From Chaunax sp. Z400 (lineage: Eukaryota; Chordata; Actinopteri; Lophiiformes; Chaunacidae): 64,000 nucleotides of DNA. Position 1 is the first letter of the stretch; each line of letters starts with the position of its first letter. The translations under genes were made by a program, and so were the position numbers. The notes beneath the pieces were generated by a model that worked only from the letters and a program-made list of their open reading frames with translations, made no database searches and had not been told where the DNA came from. Location of the stretch: the NCBI GenBank assembly GCA_037577475.1, contig CM075184.1, forward strand, positions 13,705,094 through 13,769,093, in the 5' to 3' direction. This document shows, piece by piece, positions 13,561-27,324 of this stretch.

Positions 13561-16119
13561 CCAAATTCTGCACAAGAATGAAACAAACGTCAGGCTCCAG
13601 ACCTTTTTCCAATAACTACACGTTTGTACCAACTTTGAAGAAATTCCCTCAGGAGATATCTTGATCACAAGAATGGGACAGATGAACTGATTCTCACCCT
13701 GAAAATATAATGCACCCAACAATAGTAGTTTCCACCATCCAACAAAATAATTTTCGATAGTTTTTAACCTATGAAGGATACCATACAAACTAACTATTAT
13801 GAAATAACCAATGTAAAGTTCATGACATTTTGTGTATTTTATTTGATTCTCAACATCTAGATTATGTCTCTTATTGAATGTGGGTCTGATAGGATAGGGA
13901 AGATTGAACAGCCAATGGCGGTCACCAACCCATCTGTCAAATTTGGTGCCCCCCCCACACAAAATTAACAATTAAGATATGCTGAGTTATGCTGCCCCAT
14001 AATGAGGAATGGCTACTGGCACAACAGAGAAAATCATGAAGTCAACATGTGGTTTGGCTTCTGTAACAAACCCACTGACAGAACAAGTCCTCACCTTCAC
14101 CTAAACTCTACTATTCTTGAGTTTCAATCCATGACTACAGTAAATTTATGAGAACATAAGGTAGAGATGGAACAACAAAGACACGACCATGTTTTTTTGA
14201 TTAGGTTTTGCTTTTCTCAATACCTGTGTAGATTTCAAGTGGAACCTCTATTAATGGTGTCTTTCAAATTGTCCAAATGCTATTAAGGAGAAAATGTAAC
14301 TTCATAACTATAACATAATAACATTACTAACTCTAACTCTAGGCTTATACGAGGGCTTCAGTTTCTCACATTTTAAAATTTAAACCTCACAGAAATCTAC
14401 CAGTGTCATCTACTGATATTGAATTAGATTTAGATTTAGAAAAAATGGAGCTTATCCAATTAGAAATTTTGGTATATCAGTGTTGACATATGAAGTGCAC
14501 TCTGTCAAAGGCTGTTTAATGTAACCTACATGAGTGGTTATATTGTTTTGCTAGCTAGAAAAGAATAAATGAGCAAAAAATTTAACGTGCAAAATTATTT
14601 ATATATTATATTTTATAAGTTATTTATACATATAACTGTGATACGGGTAACTGTAGTGACAGCATACTTTTAGGGTTTTGAGAATTAATTATGCTCTGAA
14701 TAGGAATATATTAAATAATACATCTGGTAAAATATAATTTCATTTTGTCTCTTGCTCAATTTGTAATTAGAAAAAAAACACTTTATTTTTGTAAATTATT
14801 TGACTATTGCACAACAAATAGGCCTGATTTATTCAGACAGGCTCAAATGCAGTGAATTTAACAAATTATCACTGAAGTAGGTTTCAATCCCACCTCAAGG
14901 TTTCTTATTGACCTCTTATTGACATCTTTCATTAGTATTAAAAAGTTCATTACTGTTGTTTCCAGAGAGCAAAGCGAACTTTGAGGGTCCTTGACCCAAA
15001 CCACCTCAATCATTGCATACAAAATGCAATTGTATATTTCAAACACAAGCAACATGGTGAAATTATGTTTAATTGAATTTCAGTGGAATGCATTAATGTG
15101 ATGATCGCTCTCTGTAAACTGTTATTCAAAACCTATATTTTGTGGTCCTTGAAACTGCTTAATGGAAGACTTGGTTTAACTTACCATGAGGTTATTAGGG
15201 GCAGGTCTCTCTTTGGGTTGTCGCTGCATACTGAAAAAAGAAAGAAAGACACAAGCCATTTATATCCAGCCACTATTCAAACTTCGATTGCAAGTGTGCA
15301 AGATATGTTTTTGTTTTAACTTTCATTTCAATGGCATCGTTTTAATTTATAAATCAATTTTCAGTGGCTTTATGTGTGTTTCTGTGAGTGTCCTCCATGT
15401 ATACTAATACACAATCTATGAAAATGACCTACTGTATATAGTGGAAATAGAGCCGGAGGAGTTCTGCATTTAGTCGTGTAAATGGTTTACGTATCACAAT
15501 GAATGGGCCATGACCATCGGAGATTAGCTTGGGAGAGGTCAGGGCACCGCACAGGTACCTTAGTCTGTCCTGAGAGAGGCGTTTGTTTAAGGTAAATGAA
15601 ACAGACATGGGGGATAAACAACAGCTGGTACAACCAGTGAGTGAGTGCTGCGCATGCACACGCACACACAGTCTGAGTGTGTAGGTAGATGTTTGTGCAA
15701 CTATGGAGGTTATAAGCGGCTAATGAATCAGAGGCAAATGCAGTGTAAATATTGTCTTTGTCCTGTTGCATTAGAGAAATCAGTCTTTGTGAAAAACAAA
15801 TCGCTTCAACATCAGCAGCACTGAAAATAAAACCATTACAACCACAATGCATTAATAGGAGCACACACACAGGTAAATGCACTTTAATCCCTTTGTATAC
15901 CTTTGATTTCATTTGGTTCATATTGTCAAATGCAGCTCGTGGACTTTGTATTTGTTCAGTCTGGCTCTCTAGGTCAAATGGTTCAATGTGCCAAACATAT
16001 AAAGCTAATACAAACAAAAACATTATACTGTATGTTCAACAGCCATTGAAAACAAACTAATGTCCATCTTAAATGTGATAATTCTAATTAAAATAACTAA
16101 TATTTTCCAAACAACTCAC

Positions 16120-16181
16120 CACTGAGTGATGAAGTGAACAAACATCTCACTGAACTGGCTGACAGGAAGAACTGGAGGATC
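16120..16181 (-). CDS. map2k5: map2k5 exon 20 (residues 378-397), last exon found
   Basis: 62 nt encoding DPPVLPVSQFSEMFVHFITQ then two bases of Cys; human reads DSPVLPVGEFSEPFVHFITQC. Acceptor cttcacag, donor GTGAGTTG. The intron before it is 9,081 bp and the one after it runs at least to the left window edge. Confidence 0.95.
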
Positions 16182-19100
16182 CTGTGAAGAGGAACAAAAC
16201 AAATTTTAACTCTGACTCAAGAATCTTTTCACTTAAAATCACATGACTAAAATTATAAATGGTTCAAGGGCTGTTTACATCATCCAGGGATTTATTTAAA
16301 CTAATGTCATAGTTTCTCGCAGTTTATATTAATTTAGTTTGAAAAGATTAAACATAATATTGAACTAATCTTGGCTGTGTTGAGCAATTAAATTAAACAC
16401 TACATTAACTCTGTTTAATGATTTAGACCAAACTTAGATGATCAAACTCTCATTAGTAGAACCATCCTGGTGACATTCTGGAGTAGCTACATTTTTAAGG
16501 ACTTTTACACCAACAGTAATATTTGTAAGCACCGTCACAAACACACATTAAAACAATGGAAATGAAATGTAAGAGACGTTTGTAGGGCTGTTAATTGTCA
16601 CCACAGTGGTGAAAGCTCATCGTTCTGTTTCAAAAAACAATAAAGTACCTAACGGTGGTACAGATGGATACCTGTGCTCTCATATACTTTTTTCTATTTC
16701 CAGTGCTTTGGACTTTGTCCATACGACTCTCCATGCATTCATTGTAAACATGTTTCAAATAGACTGATTGTCATACAGTCAAAAATAAAGGTCCCCCCCC
16801 CCTCCAAAAAAGGACCCATCTCCCATTCAATTAATTAACATGATCATTATTGTCGCATAATCTAAAGGAGTCTTTAGTTAAAGTTATATGACAGGCTGTT
16901 TGATGAATTGATATCACTTTAAACATTCAAATCATCCTACAAATTTTGGATTAGTCTATTTTTTTGGTTGTCATGGTAATATGCAAAGAGGCCTAAGTAC
17001 GATCCGATCCAGGTTTTCAGAGGGTTAAGCCAACATGTTAAGAAAGAAAGAAAATAGTTTACAGGTTATTTTCCCCCATTAGGAACAAGAAAACATGTAA
17101 ATAACTCAACAGATACAAAGCCACCATCACGTTATTATATATCTAGATATTATATATCTAGCAAACAGCAAAAATAAAGTTGTAAAGTAGGAAATGCTGG
17201 TGGTGCAGCAAAAATGCTACAGAAAGATGCTTCTACCCGTTTTACTGCTCAAGAGCAACACTTGGCGTTTAACATTCGTAAGTCATTTTAATTACTGATA
17301 CAAAGTTTGTTCAAAGAGAGGATCATGTTGAAGAGTCTGGATTCAGTGAATTTTTGAGTTAAGTGCCTTTTCTTGCTCCCCTCAACACAAGGCTTTAGTG
17401 TCCGACCTCGAGGCCACACTCGTCCTCCGTATTCATACCAGCACTGAGTGCCAAGTGAATGTACAACACCAGGCTGGGTGACACAACATTTGCCTCGTTG
17501 GGACAACCATTCAATGCATCCAGAATTCAAAGGGTTAAAGTGCAAATGTAACAGAAACTGTTAGTTAAAGCTGTCATGGTCTGGATTTGTAGCACCATGG
17601 TTTAACAGTGACTAACGCTGAAACAGCTGAAAGAACATGACAACCATGAAACAGCTATGCATGTGGCAAATTATCTGTAATTATTAATAATAATATATGC
17701 ATTGATTTGTGTACTCATTCTTACAATCTTATAGTTAACTTGTGTATGGAAAAAGATGAATGGTGTTTTTCTTTGACTGAGCCAAGTGTTTCTCACTGAA
17801 AAGAGCAAATCAAGGCCTTCTGGCAAGGAAGAAACACAAAATGAAGAATGCTATGTAATATGCTGACAATTAATGTATTATTTAGAACAACTGGATGACA
17901 GAATATCAGAATATCTATGGACATACACACCACAGTTTCAACCTATTCAATCTAACCAGAGGACACAAATAAAGACAGGTTCCAGAGACCGTTGTGGTTG
18001 AACAATAGTCTACTGTCACATACGCGTCTCTGGACGGGAAAAATATGACTATGAAAAGAAAATACATGACTTTTCACCAGATAACATGAAATGCACCATA
18101 TACTAATCATTCCTGAGCTTTTCTGTGGCGTTAGACGTTTTAATATGAAGAGGGCTGCCAGTCAGAGCTGCATCTGACAAATATTCTCAAAACAAAATCG
18201 CTCCATCCAACCATGCAAAACGAGCAAACAAGTAGCAATTAGCAATGAAAAATATACGTCACCAAATAGCTGTATTAAACAGCTTTCAATAGGTGTATTA
18301 ACTCAAACAAGCAAAGGTGTGTATGAGTGTGTGTTCGTGTGAAAGACGCCCTCCATTTGGTAAAGACTCTGTTTTGTTCTCCCCACAACCCCAAAACATT
18401 TCAGTTCCGATCCAGTTCATAACCACTAAAAGACTGACAACTCAAAAGTGTGATCCAGGTTTTACCACAGAACCAAGAACACCAACTCTGAGGAAACTCC
18501 ACCTGGGTAATGCACCCGTCTGCTGACACAGACTCCACAGACAGGGCTTATGTTTTACCACAAGCTGGCTACGGTGACACAGACTTTAAAATGGCAATCT
18601 GACGCTGAGGGTATAACTGGTGCATCTCGCCTACACCGACTAAAAACCACTGGCTGCTCTTAAACACACTTACTGTGCATGCAGAGCCAGCATGCTACTC
18701 TCTAGCAACAATCTCTGTGTATCCAAGAACCCTGGAATCTGAGTAAATTATATTCTACCAGACAGACCTCTCTGCTAGGTTAGAGAAAATGAGACAAGTT
18801 GAAGCATGGTGTGTTATTTTTGCCTTACGTGACACTGCACATGTGCATGCAGACCCTCTTCCAACACTTTTCAAATTTTCATGATTAAACAGAATAAAAT
18901 TCTTATTTTTCTAATTATTATTAGAAAATATGAGGGGTGAAGCTGATGAAATGTGACATTTATCCTAAGGATTAAGACTAAATATGAAAATCGTTGTCAA
19001 AAGAAACAATAGAAAGGCATGTGTGTGTCTCTCAGGAATGCTACTGTACACGTCGTCAATGGAGGTTCTATGAACTGCGTCATGTCGAACAGCTGAGCCG

Positions 19101-22100
19101 GAGCGACCCTCTATTACTGCCCTTCACCTCATTACTTCATTTATTTCCTCCTCTCACTCTGATCTTTCACTATATTTAGCTGTCAGCATGAAAAGCTGTT
19201 AATGTTTGTGCTATTTTTTTACCCTTGATATGTTTGAAGAAAAATGGTGACCACGGCATGGTGAACTCCAGATGAGAGCTACGAATGGAAGTGTGTTAAA
19301 AGAATGTTCCTCATTTCTAGTATTAAAAAAAGGCAAATTTACAGAAAAGATAAAGCAATGGGCAGGTTCCAATGTAACATCAGACAGGGTTTAAATTGAA
19401 GACATCCCTGTGTCTGGTTCTGTGTTAGCCTCTTTTCTCTAGCATGCAGCATTCCAGAGATATTAAACTAGGGAAAAATGCAGTAAGATACAAAATTATT
19501 ATTGAACTATTGTTTATATTAAACAAACTTTTTTTAATTTTTACTTTTTTTTCATTGTGTGATGTTTCTTTCTGTGGGAGGAGAAGAGAGGAGAGCAGTG
19601 TTTTGTCTGTAGCTCGTCTTCCTTGTATTGAGTAAAATTGTTGACATATTTTTTTTAATTTTTTTTTTTTTTTACTCATGGTCGTTAAAAGTACATCATC
19701 CGTACCGGATACTCGTTCCAGCCAGGAATGAGGTATTCCACTTGGCCAAATATAGTTTATTTTACTAAACATAACATTTATCAAACTGAACATCAGTATT
19801 TTGTATGTGTAGGTCCAATGATAAATTATTTACTGACTGAAGATAGATTCTAAAATGAAAATTAGTAATTGCATAACTTCCAACACATAAAAGCATGTGC
19901 AGTATAAATATGTATTTAAGAAATCTTTGTTATTAAACTGTGCTTTAACTGTGCTCCTAAATTTCATTGTTTTTTCCTAAACGTATTGATTGTCAAGTTA
20001 TTATCCAGCCCTCTGCCTTCAGCCAAATAGATTCCATACTAATGAGAAAACTGCCATCATACAAAAATTCTGAATTACTAAAACACCCTTACTATACCAG
20101 CATGTGCTCAAGACGGGGATGTTTACATCAGATACAGGAGGTACTATGAGAAAATGTTAAAAGTAATTTTAAATGACTAATAAATAAATAGTAGGTGTAA
20201 CTCCTAAAAGATTTAAAATATACACAGTGGTGATTCCCAGAGATATCGACAAAAAACCTTGGTCCACAACAAGGCGTTTATTCTAATGCTGCGAATTATA
20301 CCTCTTTACATCTGAAGCCCTGCTGTGCCATTAAAAACACCTCAGGGCAGTGTCCGCCATTTCTTAATGCTCTGATCGGCAGCGCTCCCGCAAAGCATGA
20401 TGCATGAGCCCATTTAAATTAACAAAGGAATGGGTTCCCTTCTAATCTCACTCCACTTCACAGTGCTGCCGCCGCTTGGATGAGCAATATATCATAACTC
20501 ATGCACATACACACAGAGGCATGTGCAAACAAATGCCCTTGAGCACTGCACGCCACAAGCTTGGGAGTACACTCCGTTTTATAAGGAGAGTACCAAATAA
20601 TTTGCAAACACTCTAGTATTGAATCCACACACACACACACGGACAAAAATAGGATCAATTGGAAGCACCGTTTGTGCAAAGTGTTGACTACACAACTAAT
20701 TTCTGTGTTGAATTGGCTAAATTTGACAAATTCTCCCTCTGCACTTTCCCCATATATTTGCATGCACATGTGCCTTTTTGCAGCTCTAAGACAAACACAG
20801 ACATTTATGCATGTATTCATGTCTCCAGCTGAGAGGAACATCGCTGCAGCTTTGATGTGGCAGCAGGCGATGGGCACAAAAGACAAGCAGGCTGATGAAA
20901 GTGGTAGGTCTGCCTGAATTATTCCTCTGGTTGTCAACGTGCTCCACTGTGAGACAAAACACCGACTAGAAGAGTACAAGGGTACAAGTAAATATACATG
21001 TCATTGCCATGAAGCAATTATTAGGCAAAATTAGATCAGTAATTACAGGCTTGAAAATAAAGTGGGAGTTCTTTATTAGTGGAGCCACTTGCTACACAAC
21101 AAATAGGGGAGAGAGAGGATCATTAATGAGGGCTGACAGTGGACAGATGGTGGGAACAACTACAGAGAACTTGTTTAAGACGTAGCCTGAGCCAAATGCT
21201 AATACCAAATAATATTTGAAAGTACACAGTGAAAATTTCTTCATGGTGCAAGCTCTCTTCCATACACTTACATGGGGGGATAGGTAAATGACTGAAATTG
21301 CAGTGGAACCACACTTTGGCATCAATAGAAATGAAGTCTTACTTCAAAAGCTGACACACAAGCCCTGAACTGTCAGTGGAGGGTGGTGGTTGTGGTGTCC
21401 TTTGGTTTTCTCATTCAAGCTTATTTAAAAAAATATTTCCCTCATCAATGAGAGGTCCAGGTTTTGTTGTTTGCTTTGTTGGCTGGCCTTGCATAAAACT
21501 AATTTCTACATAGGTATCAATTAAATATCTTAAGCCCACAATGCAACATTATTCTTTTGTGACTCAGTCTCACTGTTCTTTTAACTCGAACTATCCTTTA
21601 CAATAAAAAAGGGATTTTATACCGTGGACAGTTATTCTGGTGGCTTATTCAGAGAAATCAAGACACATTTTCGAGGAGGAAATATTGATTTTGAATTCTT
21701 AAAAAGTTCATTTTAACAAATGTCTATCAATCAATATTGTTTTTGGATGCATGGCTAGATATGACAAAAATAGTGAGAATATGTTGAGGTCAGAATTTTT
21801 AAGACAACTTTTCATGGCACAACACAATTAATCAAGTCAGCGAAACAATCTTTGTGTTGAGATTCACTCAGAATTGAAGTTACAGCTTCATAAATATTTT
21901 TTTTTAGAGCTCAGGATTTATCAAGAGGACAGCTGCTTTAGTCCAAACATTTAACTGTATGAACCTGGACTGTGTATGTGACCATTTTGATGTGTACAAG
22001 TGGAGCTCCTCCCTCTGGACCAATCGACTGCTGAGCAAATCAATTAACTTACTTATCACATTATTTTATCCAAAATACAACTTCACTCTGCATTCCCTCA

Positions 22101-25100
22101 TTAAACACTTATTTCTCACATCACCACCCATTTCCCAGTGAAATATCTGAAGCAAACCAGCACAATATCATTGATGATATCATTTACCCCTTATCCTAGC
22201 TAGAGATGGTATTTTCCACTCCTCAGTACACCTGTGCATGATTGTTGCAGTATAAAAAGGTCACTCAACAGACACTCTGGTTGGAACCTTGACACTGTGA
22301 AGAGGACTGTCAGAAAAATGTTGCAGGATAAGTATCAAATAAATGTATTTTACATAAGTGAAAAACTGTTGGGTTTTTTTCTGCAGGGAATTTGTATGAT
22401 GTTGGGTTTGTTGTGTTCAACTGTGGTGCATGCACTCACCACAAAAACAAGTTTTCTGATCATGACCATGTGATGCCAGCAGTTAATGACGAATCCTCAT
22501 CACAAGGAGATTTAAATAATCTATATAATTGTTAATTATAATTGTTTATTAATAAATAATTCTCTATTTATGGAGAGATGCACTTGTTTCTACTGCTGCT
22601 GCAGGTATGTAATTATTATATTCCCCATTAAAGACGGATCATTTAACCAACTGGCAACCAATTTGCTGAGTAGAATCAAAACTTTTATAACCTGGTGCAT
22701 TCGAACCCCAGATAAAACTGTGATCTGCTCATCACTCATAACCACTGTGAAAATATGAGAAAAAATGTTTCTTATTTTCTGCTTTGTCACTTTGTCACTC
22801 CCTCTCTCCATTCATTACCTAGCTCACTCAACCACTGCTGCTCTCTGGAGCCAGGGAGGAGGGGCCAACCTGCAACTAAATTATACTAACTCAAAGTGAA
22901 AAATTATTTTTAAACCCCACGCCATTATTTGGATCCATTCCAAAATGTATTGCGTCCTTTCTTTGCCCATGTTATACTCTTCCAGCAAGTTTCATGAAAA
23001 TCAGGCCAGCAGTTTCTCCATACTCCTGCTGAGAAACATACAAACAAAACAACAAACCAGACAGAAAACATGACCAACTTGGTCATGAAAAAAAAATAAA
23101 TCTAGCAGTCTAAAGGAAGAAGGATGAAGACTTTAGTAAAGTAGGTTTTTATAGCCTGATGGAGGAAAGGCAGAGGCTCGTACTCGTACTCAGTCTGTGT
23201 CAGTGTTGAACTGACAACAATGTTGGAAAACTAAGACTGACCACCTCACCTATTGTACTGCACATTGAATGTGCATAAGTTGTCACTCACAGTTGTGTAG
23301 TCCTCCCTTTACATTGTCTCTGAGAGACTTCATCTTGAGAGCTTGTCTCATTGTCTGTTCCTCTAAAGCGCTGCATCAGCTGGGACAGTAAGGCTCACTG
23401 AGGACAACAGTGAAGGTTCTTTTGCTTCAAGCGGAGGAACAGGAAAAGGCACCGGAGAAATAGTTTGACTGATGCCTCCATCTAGCTGACTAATGAAGAG
23501 TTCAGCCCAGGTCAATCCATTACAACCAAAAGCATTTAATTATTAATTACAGCCAATCTATAAGCCGTTAAGGACAAGAGACATTGTATGTATAATATGT
23601 GATATGGATTGGGGCGAGTTTGAAGGGGCTGATTTAAGCTAGAGAGGTGTTGTGGCATTTTCGCAATTAGTGTAAGTCAGCAAAGAACTGATAAGGATGA
23701 AGAAAAGAGAGAAGAGGGAAAAGTCGTACTGCTGCTTTTGATCAAAATGTAGGTAGCGTGAGTGTACATGATTCTCACACACACACACAAATGCCATTTT
23801 CATGGATCCAGCATGGGTCCGCCAGGCTGCCTGGTGTTTGAAGTTTCTCAGCTGTGTGTATGTGTGTGTGTGTGTGTGTGTGAGGAAAAAAGAGAGGGGA
23901 CACGAGCATTTCAGTATCAGGTAATGTCATAGACATCTGTGATGTGACACTGCTCTGTGTTTTATAATACGATTTGCCCATGACTGGGAATTTACATTGT
24001 TAAAATCAATGTACAAGGGCAGAACTATAAAATCATTGGAAAGTGGAAAAGCTTGAATGAGAGATGGAGGGGCAGAGGCATGTTAAATTTAGACCGAAAG
24101 TTTGTGTCCAAGGACACAGATGCCTCCGCTACAGAAAAAAACTCAATTTTGTGCTGATGTGAATAGACCATAATCTCTACCATGGGTGAATGTGAGCAAA
24201 CTAACTGATCAAATTGAAGAAACCAACTGCACGATGCACACTTTTAGGGCTTTTTGAAAGTGAATTACAGGTACATCCTGTACAGCGGTTTTTGAGATAC
24301 CCCGTTAAGTACGGACAGACAGACAAGGGTAGCTACAAGGCCCTTTGGCAGGGGCATAAAAGAACAAAAAGAAGGGCCCCTGTTTACACACCATGGGACA
24401 TACGGTATATGTTGTTTTTGTATGGTTTGATAGCTGTTTTCATACATGTGTATGTTGTATCTGAAGATGACATATCCTCCCGACAACCCCCCCCCCCAAA
24501 AAAAAAGTCTACAACAAACGCATCAGTATAGGACATATCCCCCTTTCCTTTTGGTGAGCCAGAGTAGTGGATAATGTTTTGAAAATACTGTATGCTATGT
24601 TATTATCGTTAACCCCCTTTTAACCCTACAGAGGAGAGGACCAACCTTAAAAAGATCTTTCCATGGAAAACTTAAATTAAATTTGAAGAAGAATCTAAAT
24701 CTGAAAACGTAAAACACTTGTCATGGTTGATGTATGTACAGCTTGGTGAAGCTAGTATGTAAAGTTTGTGACATAGGCTCCAGATAAAAAAACAGACAGA
24801 CATATTGTACCGGCGACTATAACCCCCCCCCCCCCCATCATTTTTATGTTGGGGGACAAAAAAGATTTCATTTATTAGATAGCTAAGCACTCACTATGGT
24901 TTTCAGCCTTTTAGGTTGTGTTTGTGTAGGTGTTATGCCCCTGTTATATAGAAACAAACAACCAGTGCACCCATGAGAACAGTCCTACTTAAACATTTTC
25001 TTTTGCGTTGGTATTTGTCTCTGTGGTATGCAGACTTCAGAGCCGTGTTGCTCTGTGTGTGTGTCAGTCATGACAGGTCCAACCTCTACAGTAATGTGCG

Positions 25101-27289
25101 TGTGCACATGTGTACTGCCTGAAGCATTTGCATAGGGTGAAGCGTTGAGTGAGCGGGGAGCAAAGCCGCCTGAGTGGTTTGCTTCATTAGGAAACAAAAT
25201 ATAAGCTTTCCGGGCCATTAGGACTGACTGTAGATGCAAAAGCACATAAGATGACGACTCACCTCATCAACGATGCATTGCAGTAACTGGAGAGGCTGGA
25301 AGAGGAGAGATTCGGGGAGATTAAACAAAAAAAACAAACATGTTAGCCTACATGGAATGTCTTGGCAATAAGGAAAATCAATAGTGTGGTAAAAAAAAGG
25401 TATCTACTTAGATTAATCGATTGCAGCGAGCTCTTAAACATTTTTATTATTACATAATGGCACCTAATGTAACACCAGCTCTATAAGCATGTTCTAATAT
25501 TTCATTGTAAAATGCAATTCGAGTGTTTTTTTCTCTCAAATGAGACAGCCAACCAAGAGTAACAGACTATAGTGTGGAGACCTCTATTGTCTTCCCTCCT
25601 TCTCTGAAGCAATAAAACTTACCATTAAAGAGCCTTGGTTTTTCTGAATCTGTAGGGCAAGACAGAGAAGAAGAAACAAGACAATATGTAATTAGCATGT
25701 CATAATCAAGATGATGCACTTGGACACATTATGATCACTAGGAGAAAATTATTGCTTTCCTGTTGGCAATTTGTGAGTGTGCTTTAACACCATTTACATA
25801 ATGAAAACACACAAATGTTAATAGCCTTGCTCTCATTTGTGGAGAATGGGGGTAAAAGATCCACTAATGCTGATTTTCATAGAAGTGCTTTATTCCTACC
25901 CTCCAGGTTATCAAGATGTGCTGGGATGTAGAGGGATTGTTACAAACAGTGTGAGCAAGATTGGTAATCAAGCATATTCAATGTCAATTATCAGATTTCG
26001 GACAAGGTAAAACAGGAAAAGTGATTTGAGATTATATCTACAAAAGGCGCAGAAAAACATAATCCTATAAAAGACATGTAAAATAGTGAATTCTTATTTG
26101 ACTAACTAAGTGTACTGTATATGGTCACAATCAAAACATATGAAAGGACTGAGCCTTTAAAAATATATGCTAGGATGGGAACTTTAAATTTGTATGATCT
26201 AGACACCGCCTCTGGGATTATATCTTGGAAAACATTTAGGTTTTCCTATTTTGAACTCAATCTGAATTCATCAGAGTAAGAGTGTTTAATTTTGAAAAAC
26301 CCAAACGTATAATTCCATCATAGAGATGTCTAATAATGCTTGGTAAATAAATTGCTCATTTATCTAAGTCTTTTGACAGTGCACTAAAGCACTTATTGAT
26401 TCACTCAATTAAATACAGGTTTTCACAGTCTGTAAGTACCAAGAGACTTTTAACTGCCTCTATATCCAGTTTTGCCTGATTCAGACACATTAAAGGCAAC
26501 TATGGAAAACTAATTTGTTCAAAAATAATTACTAGGACAAAATTGCATGTTACTCCTGGGGTTGAAATTAGTAGGAGACGGACTTATTCAAGGATAATTG
26601 AGCACTAATTCTTGTTGTACTAGGTAACTTGACCACATACAAAAAGAGACTTTTATCTATATATCTTTCCCTCTTAAGTGAGTCTCTCATCACTGTGGGC
26701 TGATTAAATGGTAGACATATTGTATCTGCGAGTTTCTCCTGAGGGTAAACGTCCTTTAATATGACATTTGTACTTAAATGCAAAGTATGTCGTTACACTT
26801 TGATAAGAAAACAAAACATGTAATAAGTAGTGTGTTGGGGGGGGGTTGGCTTCATTGTTCAACATCCACTTTCGCAAATGAAAATTTATCTGACATGACT
26901 CAGACAGACATGCTCATGGACGAGGTAATATTTTAAAGTTTTAATCACCTGACACTTAATCACGACAAATAATGACAAGCGAGAAATAAACTGTAACGCA
27001 CCATTGGCTTGAATATGCTTGAATAACGTTGGAAACATTTGGGATAATATAAGTCAACAAAATATATAATAAAAGGTCTAGTCTAGTCGTTTTTAGACAT
27101 TTTTATGCAGACCTGTTCCATACCTTTAAAAATACTTTCAAATAAATCATTTCTTCAAATTTTCTTCTAATACCTGATCGAAGAAACAAATCTATGTTTG
27201 ACAAGCAAGAGTGTTGTGTTTGCAGCAGAAGGTGGGAAGAGACCCTTGTCCTTAAGTGTTTCTATGGAGCCTGTGTAGGACTGTATACA

Positions 27290-27324
<35 letters not shown>

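Larger units (their letters stand above)
1..16119. other. Intron after map2k5 exon 20 (noncoding, repeat-bearing)
   Basis: I searched this stretch on the minus strand for the expected next peptides (like MRKQPKERPAPEELM and HPFIVQFNDG) and saw none. It contains the hAT-like fragments, family A and B repeats, the MITE at 10018-10838, a (GT)22 run and the purine-rich tract. Open frames up to 178 codons (15487-16023 minus) look like chance. The C-rich stretch 4800-4990 and the adjoining 5180-5700 may be old transposon debris but were not recognised. Confidence 0.6.
16182..25262. other. map2k5 intron between exons 20 and 19 (9.1 kb)
   Basis: No exon seen. Holds a tandem palindrome (17132), the fish repeat fragment at 22960-23100, family A copy 2 and GT runs. 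The 173-codon frame at 20458-20979 (minus) has no recognisable motif and includes repeat-derived Val-Cys runs. Confidence 0.7.

Noticed and set aside
20458..20979. 173-codon minus-strand frame
   Set aside because: Contains repeat-derived Cys-Val runs, no recognisable domain, and sits deep in an intron.
22680..22720. Possible tRNA or SINE B box ('gcattcgaaccccag', minus strand)
   Set aside because: Only a B-box-like word; no A box, acceptor stem or SINE tail could be paired.
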